The notes under the pieces: generated by a model | The model's database searches: none | What the model was told of the DNA's origin: nothing | What the model saw: the letters and a program-made list of their open reading frames with translations, nothing else | In this document: positions 46,404 through 56,115 of the stretch, piece after piece | How positions within the stretch are numbered: the first letter of the stretch is position 1 | Layout: each line of letters opens with the position of its first letter | Program-made: the position numbers and the translations under genes | DNA from: Larix kaempferi | Taxonomy: Eukaryota; Streptophyta; Pinopsida; Pinales; Pinaceae | DNA: 64,000 nt | NCBI GenBank assembly: GCA_027924585.1 | Contig: BSBM01000461.1 | Span: 8,991,001 to 9,055,000, forward strand | Reading direction: 5' to 3'

Positions 46404-47163
46404 TGTTAGGATATTCCTATACTCCATCCTTGTACCACTAGTGTTTTGATCATTTATATTGTAAGTCATGCATGCACTTTTAGGGTTTACATGCATTCTA
46501 TGGTTTGCATGCATCCTGGACATCAATCCAACATCTAGCCCTTAGTTAGCCAGCCCCCAGGAGCTTCTCACTATTTAGTTTTATCCCTCCAGTTGCTTAA
46601 TGCGCCCTTCTACCTTGATTTTAGGGAGCAACTCGCCGTTCTTCACCTACCAGTCTAGTTGTCTTCAATTTACACTCAGTTACACTCAGTTACAGACAGT
46701 TACACTCAGTTATACTCAGTTACACTCAGTTACACTCAGTTATACTCAGTTACACTCAGTTACACCTACCAGAGTTAGTTTGACTGATGGTTGACAGTTA
46801 CTTGAGCATTGATGACTCCACTGATGATGATGGAGACTTCCAGTTGTGCTCCGATGATCATGAGGACACCTAGTTGTGCTCCGATGACACTCTATTGATC
46901 TTATGATCACTCTGAGAGGCTAATTCAAATTGCCACCTTAGGCATTCCAATCCTCTCTACCATTGTACTATTTATTTGTCCATATTGTGAATAATTAACT
47001 AGTGTGTGTGAAGTATTATTGCTTCTATCTGAGCTCTACTGTACCATATTATTATGTTGCTCATTATACTGTATTGTTCACTCTTCTTCTATTTTCTTGC
47101 TTAATCATAATTACTCTTGTGAGGTATACATCATCTCTTAGATCTGCTGTGATGATTTTCACA
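46404..47163 (+). repeat. 5' LTR of short Copia derivative
   Basis: Length 760 bp, TGTTAGGATA...TTTTCACA. Near 46470-46515 it has GCATGCA and tttgcatgcat words with tttagggttt (telo-box on the other strand), the same U3 style as the other Copia. A 10-bp tandem array lies at 46671-46760. Confidence 0.88.
46671..46760 (+). repeat. Nine-unit 10-bp tandem repeat in LTR
   Basis: Nine consecutive 10-mers are variants of TACACTCAGT (TATACTCAGT and TACAGACAGT also occur), all in exact register. A related, more degenerate array of about eight units lies at 48595-48675 in the second LTR. Confidence 0.9.
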
Positions 47164-47175
47164 TGGTATCAGAGC
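47164..47175 (+). other. Primer-binding site, tRNA-iMet type
   Basis: TGGTATCAGAGC directly follows the LTR. Confidence 0.92.
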
Positions 47176-47327
47176 ATGTTGAGAGTATTGTTTATCTCCA
47201 TTCTTGAGATTTTTTTGTAGGTTATTACCAAGATTTCGAGTGTAGCAGTTGCAATAGTTTCTACATTTTTGCAGCAGTAGCAGTTGCAGTTATTCTATAT
47301 TGTTTTTGCAGGTCTTCTACAGCTTCA

Positions 47328-48389
47328 ATGAATTCAAAAGAAATCACTCCTCTTTCTCCTTTCTCTCCTCTCAGCTATGATGATTGGAAACAAAAAATGA
47401 TAGCATACTTGAAGAGCCATGATCTCTTTGATTGTTGTTTTGAAACAGAGTTCGAATATTCTGAAGAGAAGATTGATTGGTTAAATAAAGTTGATGAAGC
47501 CTTTGGATCAATGTTGGATGCTATGTCTGATTGGATGTTATATGACATCCCTGATTTTTCATCACCAAAAGAGCTATGGGCTCACTTGGATGAAATATTT
47601 GGCAGAGAGAATGAAGGACTTGGTCCCAACCCATTCGAAAGCAAACAAAGTGATGCATTTGCTCCTCTTTATGGTCTCTCAGATCATGAACCAGTATCAT
47701 CTCACATTGAAGTTGTTCACAAAGAACTTGTAGATTCTACACTCATGCTCAAACTTTCTTCTCTTTCTGTGCCAGCTCACACTCTAGATATTGTAGAAGG
47801 TCCTAAATCCTCTCTTGCACCAGATTCTATTGGTTTGCATCATGATCACATGATTATTTCGGAGGTCAAATTAGCTATTGAAGGTAATGCATTCGCTCCT
47901 CTCTGGCTATCTCCTCTTTTATACTACTATATGATCATAAATTCATGCTTTCAGAAGTTTATTGAAGATCATGGCCATTGCCATTCACTTGGGATAAATT
48001 CTCATGCAATTACTAGTTTTGATCTCACCTCTCATGGTTCAAAGGAGATCTCAAGAAACCATGATTCAAGTCTTGTATCTAAATTGGGTTCTAAGCAATT
48101 ACTGCTTGGGATAATTTCTCATGCATATGATAGTTTTGATCTCACCCCTCCTAGTTCAAAGGAGATCTCACGAAACTATTTTTTAAGTCTTAAATCTGAT
48201 TTTGATTTCAAGCAAACATGCAATAGTTCTTTTTGGCATAATCTCACCCATGGTGGTTCGAAGGAGACGACAAAAGACTATATGCACTTTCACAGATTTG
48301 ATCCTACCTCAGCTGATTCAAATCACAGGTTCAAAGATCATTCTCATACTGTTGGATTTGTTCTCATCACATTCGATCTGAACTTCTAG
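47328..48389 (+). CDS. Gag-like protein of the Copia derivative
   Basis: A 353-codon open frame starts at an ATG about 150 bp after the PBS. The first 90 or so residues look like Copia gag: SPLSYDDWKQKMIAYLKSHD, KIDWLNKVDEAFGSMLDAM and SPKELWAHLDEIFGREN. After that the sequence is unlike gag and internally repetitive: SLGINSHAITSFDLT and LGIISHAYDSFDLTPPSSKE, with SKEISRN repeated. There is no zinc knuckle or protease. It could be a truncated gag fused to filler, or a gag specialised for a non-autonomous element. It is intact, unlike nearly every other frame in the window. Confidence 0.6.
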   Translation: MNSKEITPLSPFSPLSYDDWKQKMIAYLKSHDLFDCCFETEFEYSEEKIDWLNKVDEAFGSMLDAMSDWMLYDIPDFSSPKELWAHLDEIFGRENEGLGPNPFESKQSDAFAPLYGLSDHEPVSSHIEVVHKELVDSTLMLKLSSLSVPAHTLDIVEGPKSSLAPDSIGLHHDHMIISEVKLAIEGNAFAPLWLSPLLYYYMIINSCFQKFIEDHGHCHSLGINSHAITSFDLTSHGSKEISRNHDSSLVSKLGSKQLLLGIISHAYDSFDLTPPSSKEISRNYFLSLKSDFDFKQTCNSSFWHNLTHGGSKETTKDYMHFHRFDPTSADSNHRFKDHSHTVGFVLITFDLNF

Positions 48390-49059
48390 CCCTCAGTTAG
48401 CCTATATGCACTATATGCACTTTTAGGGTTTGCATGCATCCCAGTCATCAATCCAACACCTAGCCCTCAGTTAGCCAGCCCCCAGGAGCTTCTCATTATT
48501 CAGTTTTAGCCCTCCAGTTGCTTAATGCACCCTTCTTCCTTGATTTTAGGGAGCAACTTGCCCTTCTTCACCTACTAGTCCAGTTGTATTCAGTTTACAC
48601 TCAGTTACACTTAGCTACACTCAGTTACACTCAGGTATACTCAGTTACACTTAGTTACACTCAATTACACCTACCAGAGTTAGTTTGACTGATGGTTGAC
48701 AGTCACTTGAGCATTGATGACTCCACTGATGATGATGGAGACTTCTAGTTGTGCTCCAATGATCATGAGGACACCTAGTTGTGCTCTGATGACACTCTAT
48801 TGATCTTATGATCACTCTGAGAGGCTAATTCGAATTGCCACCTTAGGCATTTGAATCCTCTCTACCATTGTACTATTTATTTGTCCATATTGTGATTAAT
48901 TAACTAGTGTGTGTGAATTATTATTGCTTCTATCTGAGTTCTACTATACCATATTATTTTGTTGCTCATTATACTATATTGTTCACTCTTCTTCTATTTT
49001 CATGCTTAATCATATTTACTCTTGTGAGGTAGACATCATCTCTTATGAGGATTTCCACA
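48390..49059 (+). repeat. 3' LTR of short Copia derivative, 5'-truncated
   Basis: This matches the 5' LTR from about its 60th base onward, with a rearranged start (ctagccctcagttagcc appears twice), and ends ATTTCCACA next to the TSD. It also lacks about 18 bp of the first LTR near 48435 and about 10 bp near its end. Confidence 0.82.
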
Positions 49060-49064
49060 GTTTC
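49060..49064. repeat. Target-site duplication (right) of short Copia derivative
   Basis: gtttc, matching 46399-46403. Confidence 0.9.
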
Positions 49065-49851
49065 CTATCTGACTGTCACTGATGGTGTCTACAAGAAACT
49101 CACTGGTCCCAAAAATAGGGGTTGGCCTAAATTCTCTTTAAATCTTGGGCCATTAGTTATCCCTACCTCAACCTGGGCTACAGTGCTTGGTGATTAGCTG
49201 GCTCCTTTGAAGTTGGGTAAATCCCCCAAAAGAAAGCATGATCCTAAGAAGTTCCTGGATGCACATTTCAAGCAGTATCATATGAAAATGGACTATGTCC
49301 ATGAAGAACTCCCAAATGACTCCATCTATCAAGGAGTGAATACTTTTTCTGAAGTATTGGAAAGGGCCAAGAGCTTAGATGAATAGCAACATATTATGGC
49401 ATATCAGAAATAAATAAAAACTCAATTCTACAAGCAAAGAACAATGGAGTTGAATCTCATTGAGCAAGTTAGAAGGATAAAGAACAAAAGCTAATCCAGC
49501 AGGCTAATGCACCTATGATGCTTACTTATACAAATGGAGATAAAGGTAAAGCTCCCATGGAGAATCTCCCTCAAGTGAAAACAACTGAGCAGGTTAAAGC
49601 TTTGTTGCAGACCTCTCAACATTTCTAGTAGGAGTTAGCACAACTCACTTCGGTGATTCATACTCAAATGAATGAACTTCCTAAGCTCACTATGGATGTT
49701 CAAGTGACTGCTACAGCTTTGCAAGTAGTTAATGATTTGACAATGGCTGAGTTTAACCCAGGCAAGAGACAGAAAGTTAAGGTTTCTACATCAAAGATCC
49801 CTACTGTTGATCTCATTGACAGTGATGTTGAAGATGAGCCACATCCTGTAA

Positions 49852-51223
49852 TGTCCCCAGTTTGACCCCATGGCATTAAAATCATAAATGATGTAATATT
49901 GTTATGAAATTGTGGTGAGGAGCTCAAGGCCAAGGCCCCGCCATCAATTTATCGATGAATATGGTTTACATGCTAGCCATGCACAATGGAATTGTGAATA
50001 TTATGTAAATATGTATTTTAATAAAAATACCCACAACTAGCTATGCAATGCAACAAAAGATGGGAGCATGATTTTACAAGGAATTGGGAGGGAAAACATT
50101 CAAACCCTTGGATCCAATCAAGCCAAGTCAAATGTCAATGAGAGAACCCATGAACCCTCAACTACCCATGTTGACTTTTGTACCCAATCATTGATTTCTC
50201 CCAAGAGTTGGTTGAGGTAGTTAATGCCTTAAGGAGGTATGGCTATCCATATTCGAGTATGGGAAAGACACCCTATATGGAAAATCATGTTTGGCTTCAT
50301 GGTCAAGAAAAGAGCCATGAATGGATCCCCAAGCCATTATCCATCAACCTGTTGCACTCCCTCATGATTTTGGAGCTATCTAGGCGTTTTCCAGCCATGT
50401 TTTTATGTGTTTTCCTTGATCCCTAGCTTGAAAAAGGGCGTTTTTGTGTTGTATACCAATGGGGAAGAAGGGGAATCCAATTGGGATTCCATAGAGACCG
50501 TTTGGGCTGCTGAATGTTTAGATACTTGGGGGAGAAATCGTTTTCCTCCCTGTGAATGTTTTCCCCATCCCACAATTCGTTTTTGGTTGAAATAATTTGG
50601 GGAAAGCCCTTGGCCATCCTGTTTGTAAATCCCATTGCTGAACATGTGTATCCATGCCCGATGATTGTGCTTGCTGTGTGTAGATAGATTATGTTGGGTA
50701 TGGGTTATGGGAATCCATTCTTTTGGCTTGAGCTTGAGTACAAGCATCCAAGGTTCATATGTATCCTGATAAACCCAGCTATGGACTGGCTTGGCTCAAA
50801 TGAGATGATTAATTGGGCTGTGCATGAGCTTGAATGTCCCTTTTCCTTGCAAGAATCATGCCCAACTTGGAGGTGGCAGTTGTGTTGAGAGAATTGATGA
50901 ACACAACTAGCCTATGGTTGGGCGGACCGTTGCAGCGACATAGCTAGTTGCTTGGGACAATTGCACAATGGAGATAAGTGTTTTTCTATCTATGTGTTTT
51001 GCCTCTGCAGTGTATAAATTAATGACTATTATTGATATATTGATGCATATGAAAATATGTGTGGATGAGTTTATTTTCGTTGTGCATGTTTGCTTGATTT
51101 GCATCTGCACACATTTGTTTTTAACTATATGAATCTAATGAAGGGGCTGAGTTTTATGAAAAGCCACATAGATTGGTAGAATGTTCCCTTCCTCGAATCG
51201 GGTCCACAGGTGGGTACATTACA
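49852..51223 (+). repeat. 5' LTR of Tat/Ogre-like element
   Basis: A 1,372-bp LTR, TGTCCCCAGTTT...GTACATTACA. The end is fixed by the PBS two bases further on. The start shares only TGTCCCCA with the LARD-like LTR, so the two are different families. Assignment of the start is by motif, as there is no second LTR to align. Confidence 0.7.
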
Positions 51224-51225
51224 TT

Positions 51226-51237
51226 TGGTATCAGAGC
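51226..51237 (+). other. Primer-binding site, tRNA-iMet type
   Basis: TGGTATCAGAGC, two bases after the LTR end. Confidence 0.88.
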
Positions 51238-51539
51238 TGTTGGTTGCATCATTGGGCCTTCATGGGCTACCTATCACAATTGTAGAGGTAAGTATGCTTC
51301 TGCTTCAACACTGATAATTAAGAAAAATTTCAAAAATTTCAAATTTTGAAAAATTTTCTAAGTGTTTTTGTTTGGTTGAGCCGAAGTGTTTCGGCAAGTC
51401 TTGTGGAGTTGAGACGATACATTTCGGAGAGACTTGCTAAGTGGAGCCGACACGGTCGGAAAATTTGGTTGAGTTGTTCCAATGAAGTTGTGGAAGTGCC
51501 CAAGGAAAGGAAGAAAAATTTCAAAATTTTTCTTAAGTG

Positions 51540-51930
51540 TCTTTCGGCAGCAGAACTCGGTGAGTTGGTCCACAACGGCAGAAGAACTCGGCGAGTTGGT
51601 CCGAAATTGCGGCAAAACTCGGCAAGTTGGTTCGAAATGGTGGAAGGACTTGACGAGTTCATCCGAAAAAAAATTCTAAGTGTTTTATGGCGGAGGAACT
51701 TGGCAAGTTGGTCCGAAATTGCGACAGAACTTGGCGAGTTGGTCCGAAACAACGGAAAAGACAAATGAGTCGGCTGACTGGTGAAACTCGGGGCGTTGGT
51801 CTGAAATGGGTCAGAAGACATAGTTGAGTTTGCCGACCGGTAGAACTCAGTAAGTTGATCTGCAACGGGTCGGAAGAACTCGGTCAGTTGCTCCGAAACA
51901 GGGAATTTCAGCGATTTTCCAGGCTGAATT
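51540..51930 (+). repeat. ~35-bp degenerate array (aactcggcgagttggtccgaaa)
   Basis: About ten units variably spaced at 30-45 bp carry the word (g)aact(c/t)gg(c)(g/a)agttggtccgaaa. The minus strand stays open by chance through much of it, giving a repetitive Ser/Pro/Thr frame that is not a gene. Confidence 0.75.
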
Positions 51931-54900
51931 TCAGGTGCTGGAAGTTGAAAAATTGCCATGGAACTTATGCACCAGATTGTGCGAAATAGAAAGAATTACA
52001 AAAAAAAATCAAGGGCATTTCCCTAGACTTGCCCTGCAGTGGCAGAAGCCACAAGGAGGCAAGCCACCTTGACCCCCGTTGTCCCCCGGAGACAGTCGTG
52101 AAAGTGTGGAATGCATTCTCTATGCTTGGGATGAGAAGCAGGAATCTCATAGAAGGTTGCGGAAGCCTTATTGAGAGTAATTGGATTTAATATGCATTGC
52201 GGAAGAGCAATGGGAGCAGCAAGGCAATGTTAATAAGAGGGAAATTCCTCACCTTAAACTATTTATTTTTATAGCATAAGAATTGCATGTTTGAAGAATA
52301 GCAAGAATGAATGTTATACACGTATGTATATATTGAATTGATAAATAGTGAGAAGATCATAGCTAATGATTGCTTGTATCCTTGGTAGGAAAGCCAAGAA
52401 AAGGATCAGCTATGATGTGGAGGGGGAACTCCATGTCATGATGAGGAATTGGAAAGGGAGAATTCCTTAACTCCTCTCTTGCTATTGTATTTATATTTCC
52501 TGAGTTTTTATATACTAAAAATTATGGCATAGGGATTCTGGAAATGCAAGAGAGTAATGCATATGAATTAGTGGGCATGATTAAAGAGTCATTGCATAGT
52601 GCATGTGGATTGCTTATGCATGAGCATGATGTTGCACATGGGTAAAGGTAGTGAAAGTTACACATGCAATATCCCATTAATGGTATTGCCTATGGTTGAT
52701 CACCAATAATGTTGTTGATAATGGTTGTACGAATCAAACCATAGAAGCATGACTGGAAATGCAAGAGATTAGATAGATGAAATGAATATGCACTAGATGG
52801 CATATTAATAAACATTGCACAGTGCATGTCATATTGCATATTGGTAAAATAGCGAGGTTTTACATATGCAATGAGCCACTTAAGATAATTATTGAGGTTG
52901 CTAATAATTAGTTGTAATCGCATTGGTTGTAGGACCAAAGAAAACCGAAGCATGGCTAAGGATGTGGATGATGTTGCATATGACCAACAACCTTATGAGG
53001 AAAGGATGGTGCGACAAATATGTGATCATGATGTTGGAAAAAGGAATATGTAGCCTTGGTAAGAGACCAACTGATCAGGTAACATCCAGCGATGTTAATG
53101 ATAACCATGTAGGTAATGGTTATTTGTGCTAAATTGCATGAATGTTGAAAGAGGATTTGGTAAGATTCCTTCAACTATGTTTAAACTATGTTGAATTGTT
53201 TGCATGTGAGACTGAGTGCCTAAGTGTGAATATAATCCTACCAAGTATGGTCAGGTATGGGTAAGTGAAGGCAAGGATCCTTACACCCTATAGTTTCTTA
53301 GAAACCTCAATGCATTCATATGAAATTATATCATGCCATTTGTGTATGTTGGTTGTGAGTTTTAACAACCAAAGCAAGTGATGACTTATGGTCCCATTGT
53401 AGTGTATGCCATATGAGATAGGCATGGTTAGGCCATAATATGTTGGAATGCATAGTATTCATGGATTAATGCAAGGTTGTAATGAGGGGTTATGGATTGA
53501 GTGAATGCACATTAAAAGATTATGTAAATGCTGTGAATGTGCATGCATATGTGTGGGTGCACATGTTGAGATGCATTGTGTGAATGCATGGGTGTGACAT
53601 ATATATGTTTCAATGTAGTTAGATAATAGATGAAATGGTGGACTGTTGTTAATCCTAAGACCATTTCATGAGCTACTATGAATGCAGGAGAAAGACTGCA
53701 TGGAGAACGTAGACATGTGATGGGCTACCAGAGCACTCTGTTGGAAGGACAGAGTTGCATGGAATGTAAAGTAATGAGTATTTACAGTTTATTTAAACTG
53801 CATGGATAGTGTGACTGTGTCTTCCAATTTTATTGTGATAATGATGCATATATAGAAATGTATATATTTCATTGCATTTCAAATATTAACAGCTGAAGGT
53901 GTTTGAATTATTGAGTGTTATAATTATGAGATCACTTCAATGACTGTTGTGCCAATGAAAGGATTATATGCATAGATACTCACAACGCATTTGGCTTATT
54001 GAAGTTTCAGTTTTCAAGTAGAAAAGTCTTGCGTATGGCAATGAAGATAAGTCCATAGTAAAGACCAGGATCTACCATGTGCAGAAGCCAAAGGTTATGA
54101 AAAGGTTCTCATGGTTGTAACTTATGCATGAAACAAATCTGAAAATTGTCTGATTTAAGTTTATGAGAATAATCTCATGGTTGCAAATCTAAATTCTGTA
54201 GGAAAACAGATTTGTAAATTTTAGATTTGAAATTTTGCTAATAATTGCTAATGACTGTTTGGCTTATATAAAAATTGTGTCAGGAAGACATGTTGTAGGT
54301 GGATGTTCATGTATGGTAGCAAGGGTGAAACCATAATGGAAAGAGTGATACCACTTACGAGAGACAAACAATATGAGGATGGCCTCATAGTTAAACCAAT
54401 CCATTTCTATAGGAGGACAGAATTGTAAATTCAAGTTTGAATTTAATTATTAATGCCATTGTTAGGTTATGAAACAATCAGATTTGAAGTTATGATTAAA
54501 TGTTGCTGACTGTTTGGCTATTTGATAAGTGTGCCAGGATGACACATTGCAGGAAGACCATCTGTGATGGCCTGCAAAATACAAACTTGATGGGAAGGAT
54601 CCCATGCTTTGGAAATGGGTTTCGGGTGAAATGTTGATAATGTCTCAGCTGAACTGCATGTTGGTAAACCATGTGAGTGAGACAGTAAAATTATGCCAAG
54701 AAGGCATGTGTGGGTTATGGAATGTGAAAGGATTGGGGTGGCAAACTAAAGTACTATTGACTCAGAGAAGGGAACCCCCATTCTTCACAAATGAAGGAAA
54801 GATACATCTGAAAAGGGATAAGTATTCTGTAACCCTAACTCATAATATACATGTTTGGTTATTAAATTTAATATGCAAAGCATGTTTTATTCTTTCATTA

Positions 54901-55150
54901 TTATTCCAGACTGCTTGAGTATGATTAGGGCCTACATGTCTCACATCCGAAAGGGAGTGCACACCTTTTTGGTGATGGGTTATGATAGGGTTGTCAATAT
55001 TGACTACACCCTAAGGGAATGGACACATTCCTGGTGTTTCAATACTTGATAGTGAATGTTATGAAATATGTTTACAATTTTGGGACAACAATACTGATGA
55101 TCTTGCTTATCCTTCTTGTGTTACCAGCTTACACAGATGCAATTTGGTTT
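51931..55150 (+). other. Tat/Ogre-like leader, unique part
   Basis: Long non-coding leader with many tgcat-rich words (for example 52550-52640 and 52800-52870 share gcacatgg/gcacagtgcatg text) and related blocks near 54100-54560 (ggttatgaaa, gaaaattgtctgatt, tgactgtttggct). These appear to be old internal duplications. No gene is supported. Confidence 0.45.
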
Positions 55151-55159
55151 TGCACACGG

Positions 55160-55345
55160 ATGAAGCAAAATGAAAGGTTGTTGTGGAGGTATTGACGAAG
55201 GGTTATTGCATTCCTAATGAACCTAGTCGGTGTACTAGTTTGGCACTATTTACTTGGTTGTTGTGGAGGTTTTGATGAAGGGTTGTTACATGCCTAATAA
55301 ACCCAGATGATGCACTGGTTTGGCATTATTTTCTTTGATGTTGCG
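55160..55345 (+). repeat. Two-copy ~85-bp repeat in leader
   Basis: The block ggttgttgtggaggt(a/t)ttga(c/t)gaagggtt, continuing to ttggca(c/t)tatt, is present twice, starting near 55173 and 55257. Confidence 0.8.
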
Positions 55346-55944
55346 GGTATGGTGGGGCCATGTTGACCTGTAGTTAAGGAAGTCACCTAAAGAGTTCCTA
55401 AAGGGAACCACCGGTTTTGCACAAGAGAAGGAGTGCCATCCTTATGTGGGTGAAGAATTGTTATGCGCATGAAGGGTTGTGACACGTGTGAAAGGCTGAT
55501 GAAAGCCTAAGCCAGAGTGGTAGAGCCTTGACCTATAATGGTTGGTGGCACAGTTTCCTTCCATTGTTCAATGACCTAGACGAATGTGCTGGCTCATCAA
55601 TGGAGAGGGCCAACCAAGTATGGTACTAGTTGGGCACCACAAATGCTTGGTAAATCCAATCGGCGTGAAGGTGTACTGGTTGGGAATTAACTATTTGATA
55701 TTGTGTAGAAACATGTGCGTTGGCCAAACATCCAATTCCATAGGCGATCCCAAGGCTTGCGAAGCGAAGCAGGATCCTGTGGACTAGAAAGGAAATGCAC
55801 AACACAGATAAGTATTCATTTTCATTTATTCGTGTTTGGAATAATGAAGATTTCAAGTATAGGGCTTTTAACAGCTAAGCTGATACACTATTGTTTCTTT
55901 GTTGGAAACCTTGGTCATTGTAGGAAAGAAAGGACCCTAAAAGA

Positions 55945-56115
55945 ACTATAAAATGCTTGGTAAAACTAGAGAGTAACTGGTCGGGCACTATAAAATTCTT
56001 GGTAAACCAGAGAGTGACTAGTTGGGCACTATAAAATTCTTGGTAAACCAGAGAGTAACTGGTCTGGCGCTATAAAATTCTGGTAAATATAGAGAGTAAC
56101 TGATGCTCGATAAAT
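55945..56115 (+). repeat. Four-unit 41-42-bp tandem repeat in leader
   Basis: Units begin (a/g)ctataaaat near 55945, 55987, 56028 and 56069, each continuing through ttggtaaaccagagagtaac to tgg(t/g)c. Related single words (tggccaaacat, aagcaaag/aagcgaag) recur on either side, pointing to an older, larger repeat of about 550 bp (compare 55700-55830 with 56240-56370). Confidence 0.85.

Larger units (their letters stand above)
46404..49059 (+). mobile_element. Short non-autonomous Copia derivative (gag only)
   Basis: It has a 760-bp 5' LTR, a tRNA-iMet PBS, one gag-like frame, no pol and a 5'-truncated 3' LTR, flanked by a perfect 5-bp TSD. The LTRs are related to those of the Copia at 5554-11728. 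The intact TSD with a damaged LTR2 start means the deletion that removed the PPT and LTR2 start happened after, or during, insertion. It splits the unknown coding region at 45342-49851. Confidence 0.87.
45342..49851 (+). pseudogene. Long broken coding region of unknown family, split by a Copia derivative
   Basis: It starts MSHNTRSKTLHKDLL at 45342. After a frameshift near 45470 it continues DNDDLSNIKEDRLAYEKIRA, PYTDPVKWIVENANPK and SWMVKSSNFVLKDDN; a TAG at 45842; then FKEPYSLLAAMLCRLFGLP, TIGESFPWVSILSSKLK, TIEAPSVHIYHSELW and LLYDICDHFMGTIYFKIF to about 46370. The Copia derivative 46404-49059 interrupts it. Downstream frames resume (FLDAHFKQYHMKMDYVHEELP; MELNLIEQVRRIKN) and end near 49851 with GKRQKVKVS then PTVDLIDSDVEDEPHP. 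The regular composition suggests a former gene, plausibly retroelement-encoded. The end resembles a basic patch followed by a SUMO-interaction-like motif. I do not recognise the family. Confidence 0.5.

Noticed and set aside
50601-50640. aagcccttggccatcctg as the missing continuation of the LARD 3' LTR
   Set aside because: It matches for only about 15 bp and then diverges. It lies inside the next element's LTR, so it is probably coincidence.
51339-51959. 206-codon minus-strand frame with repeated Ser/Pro/Thr text
   Set aside because: It is produced by the 35-bp leader array on the opposite strand. There is no start context or known domain.
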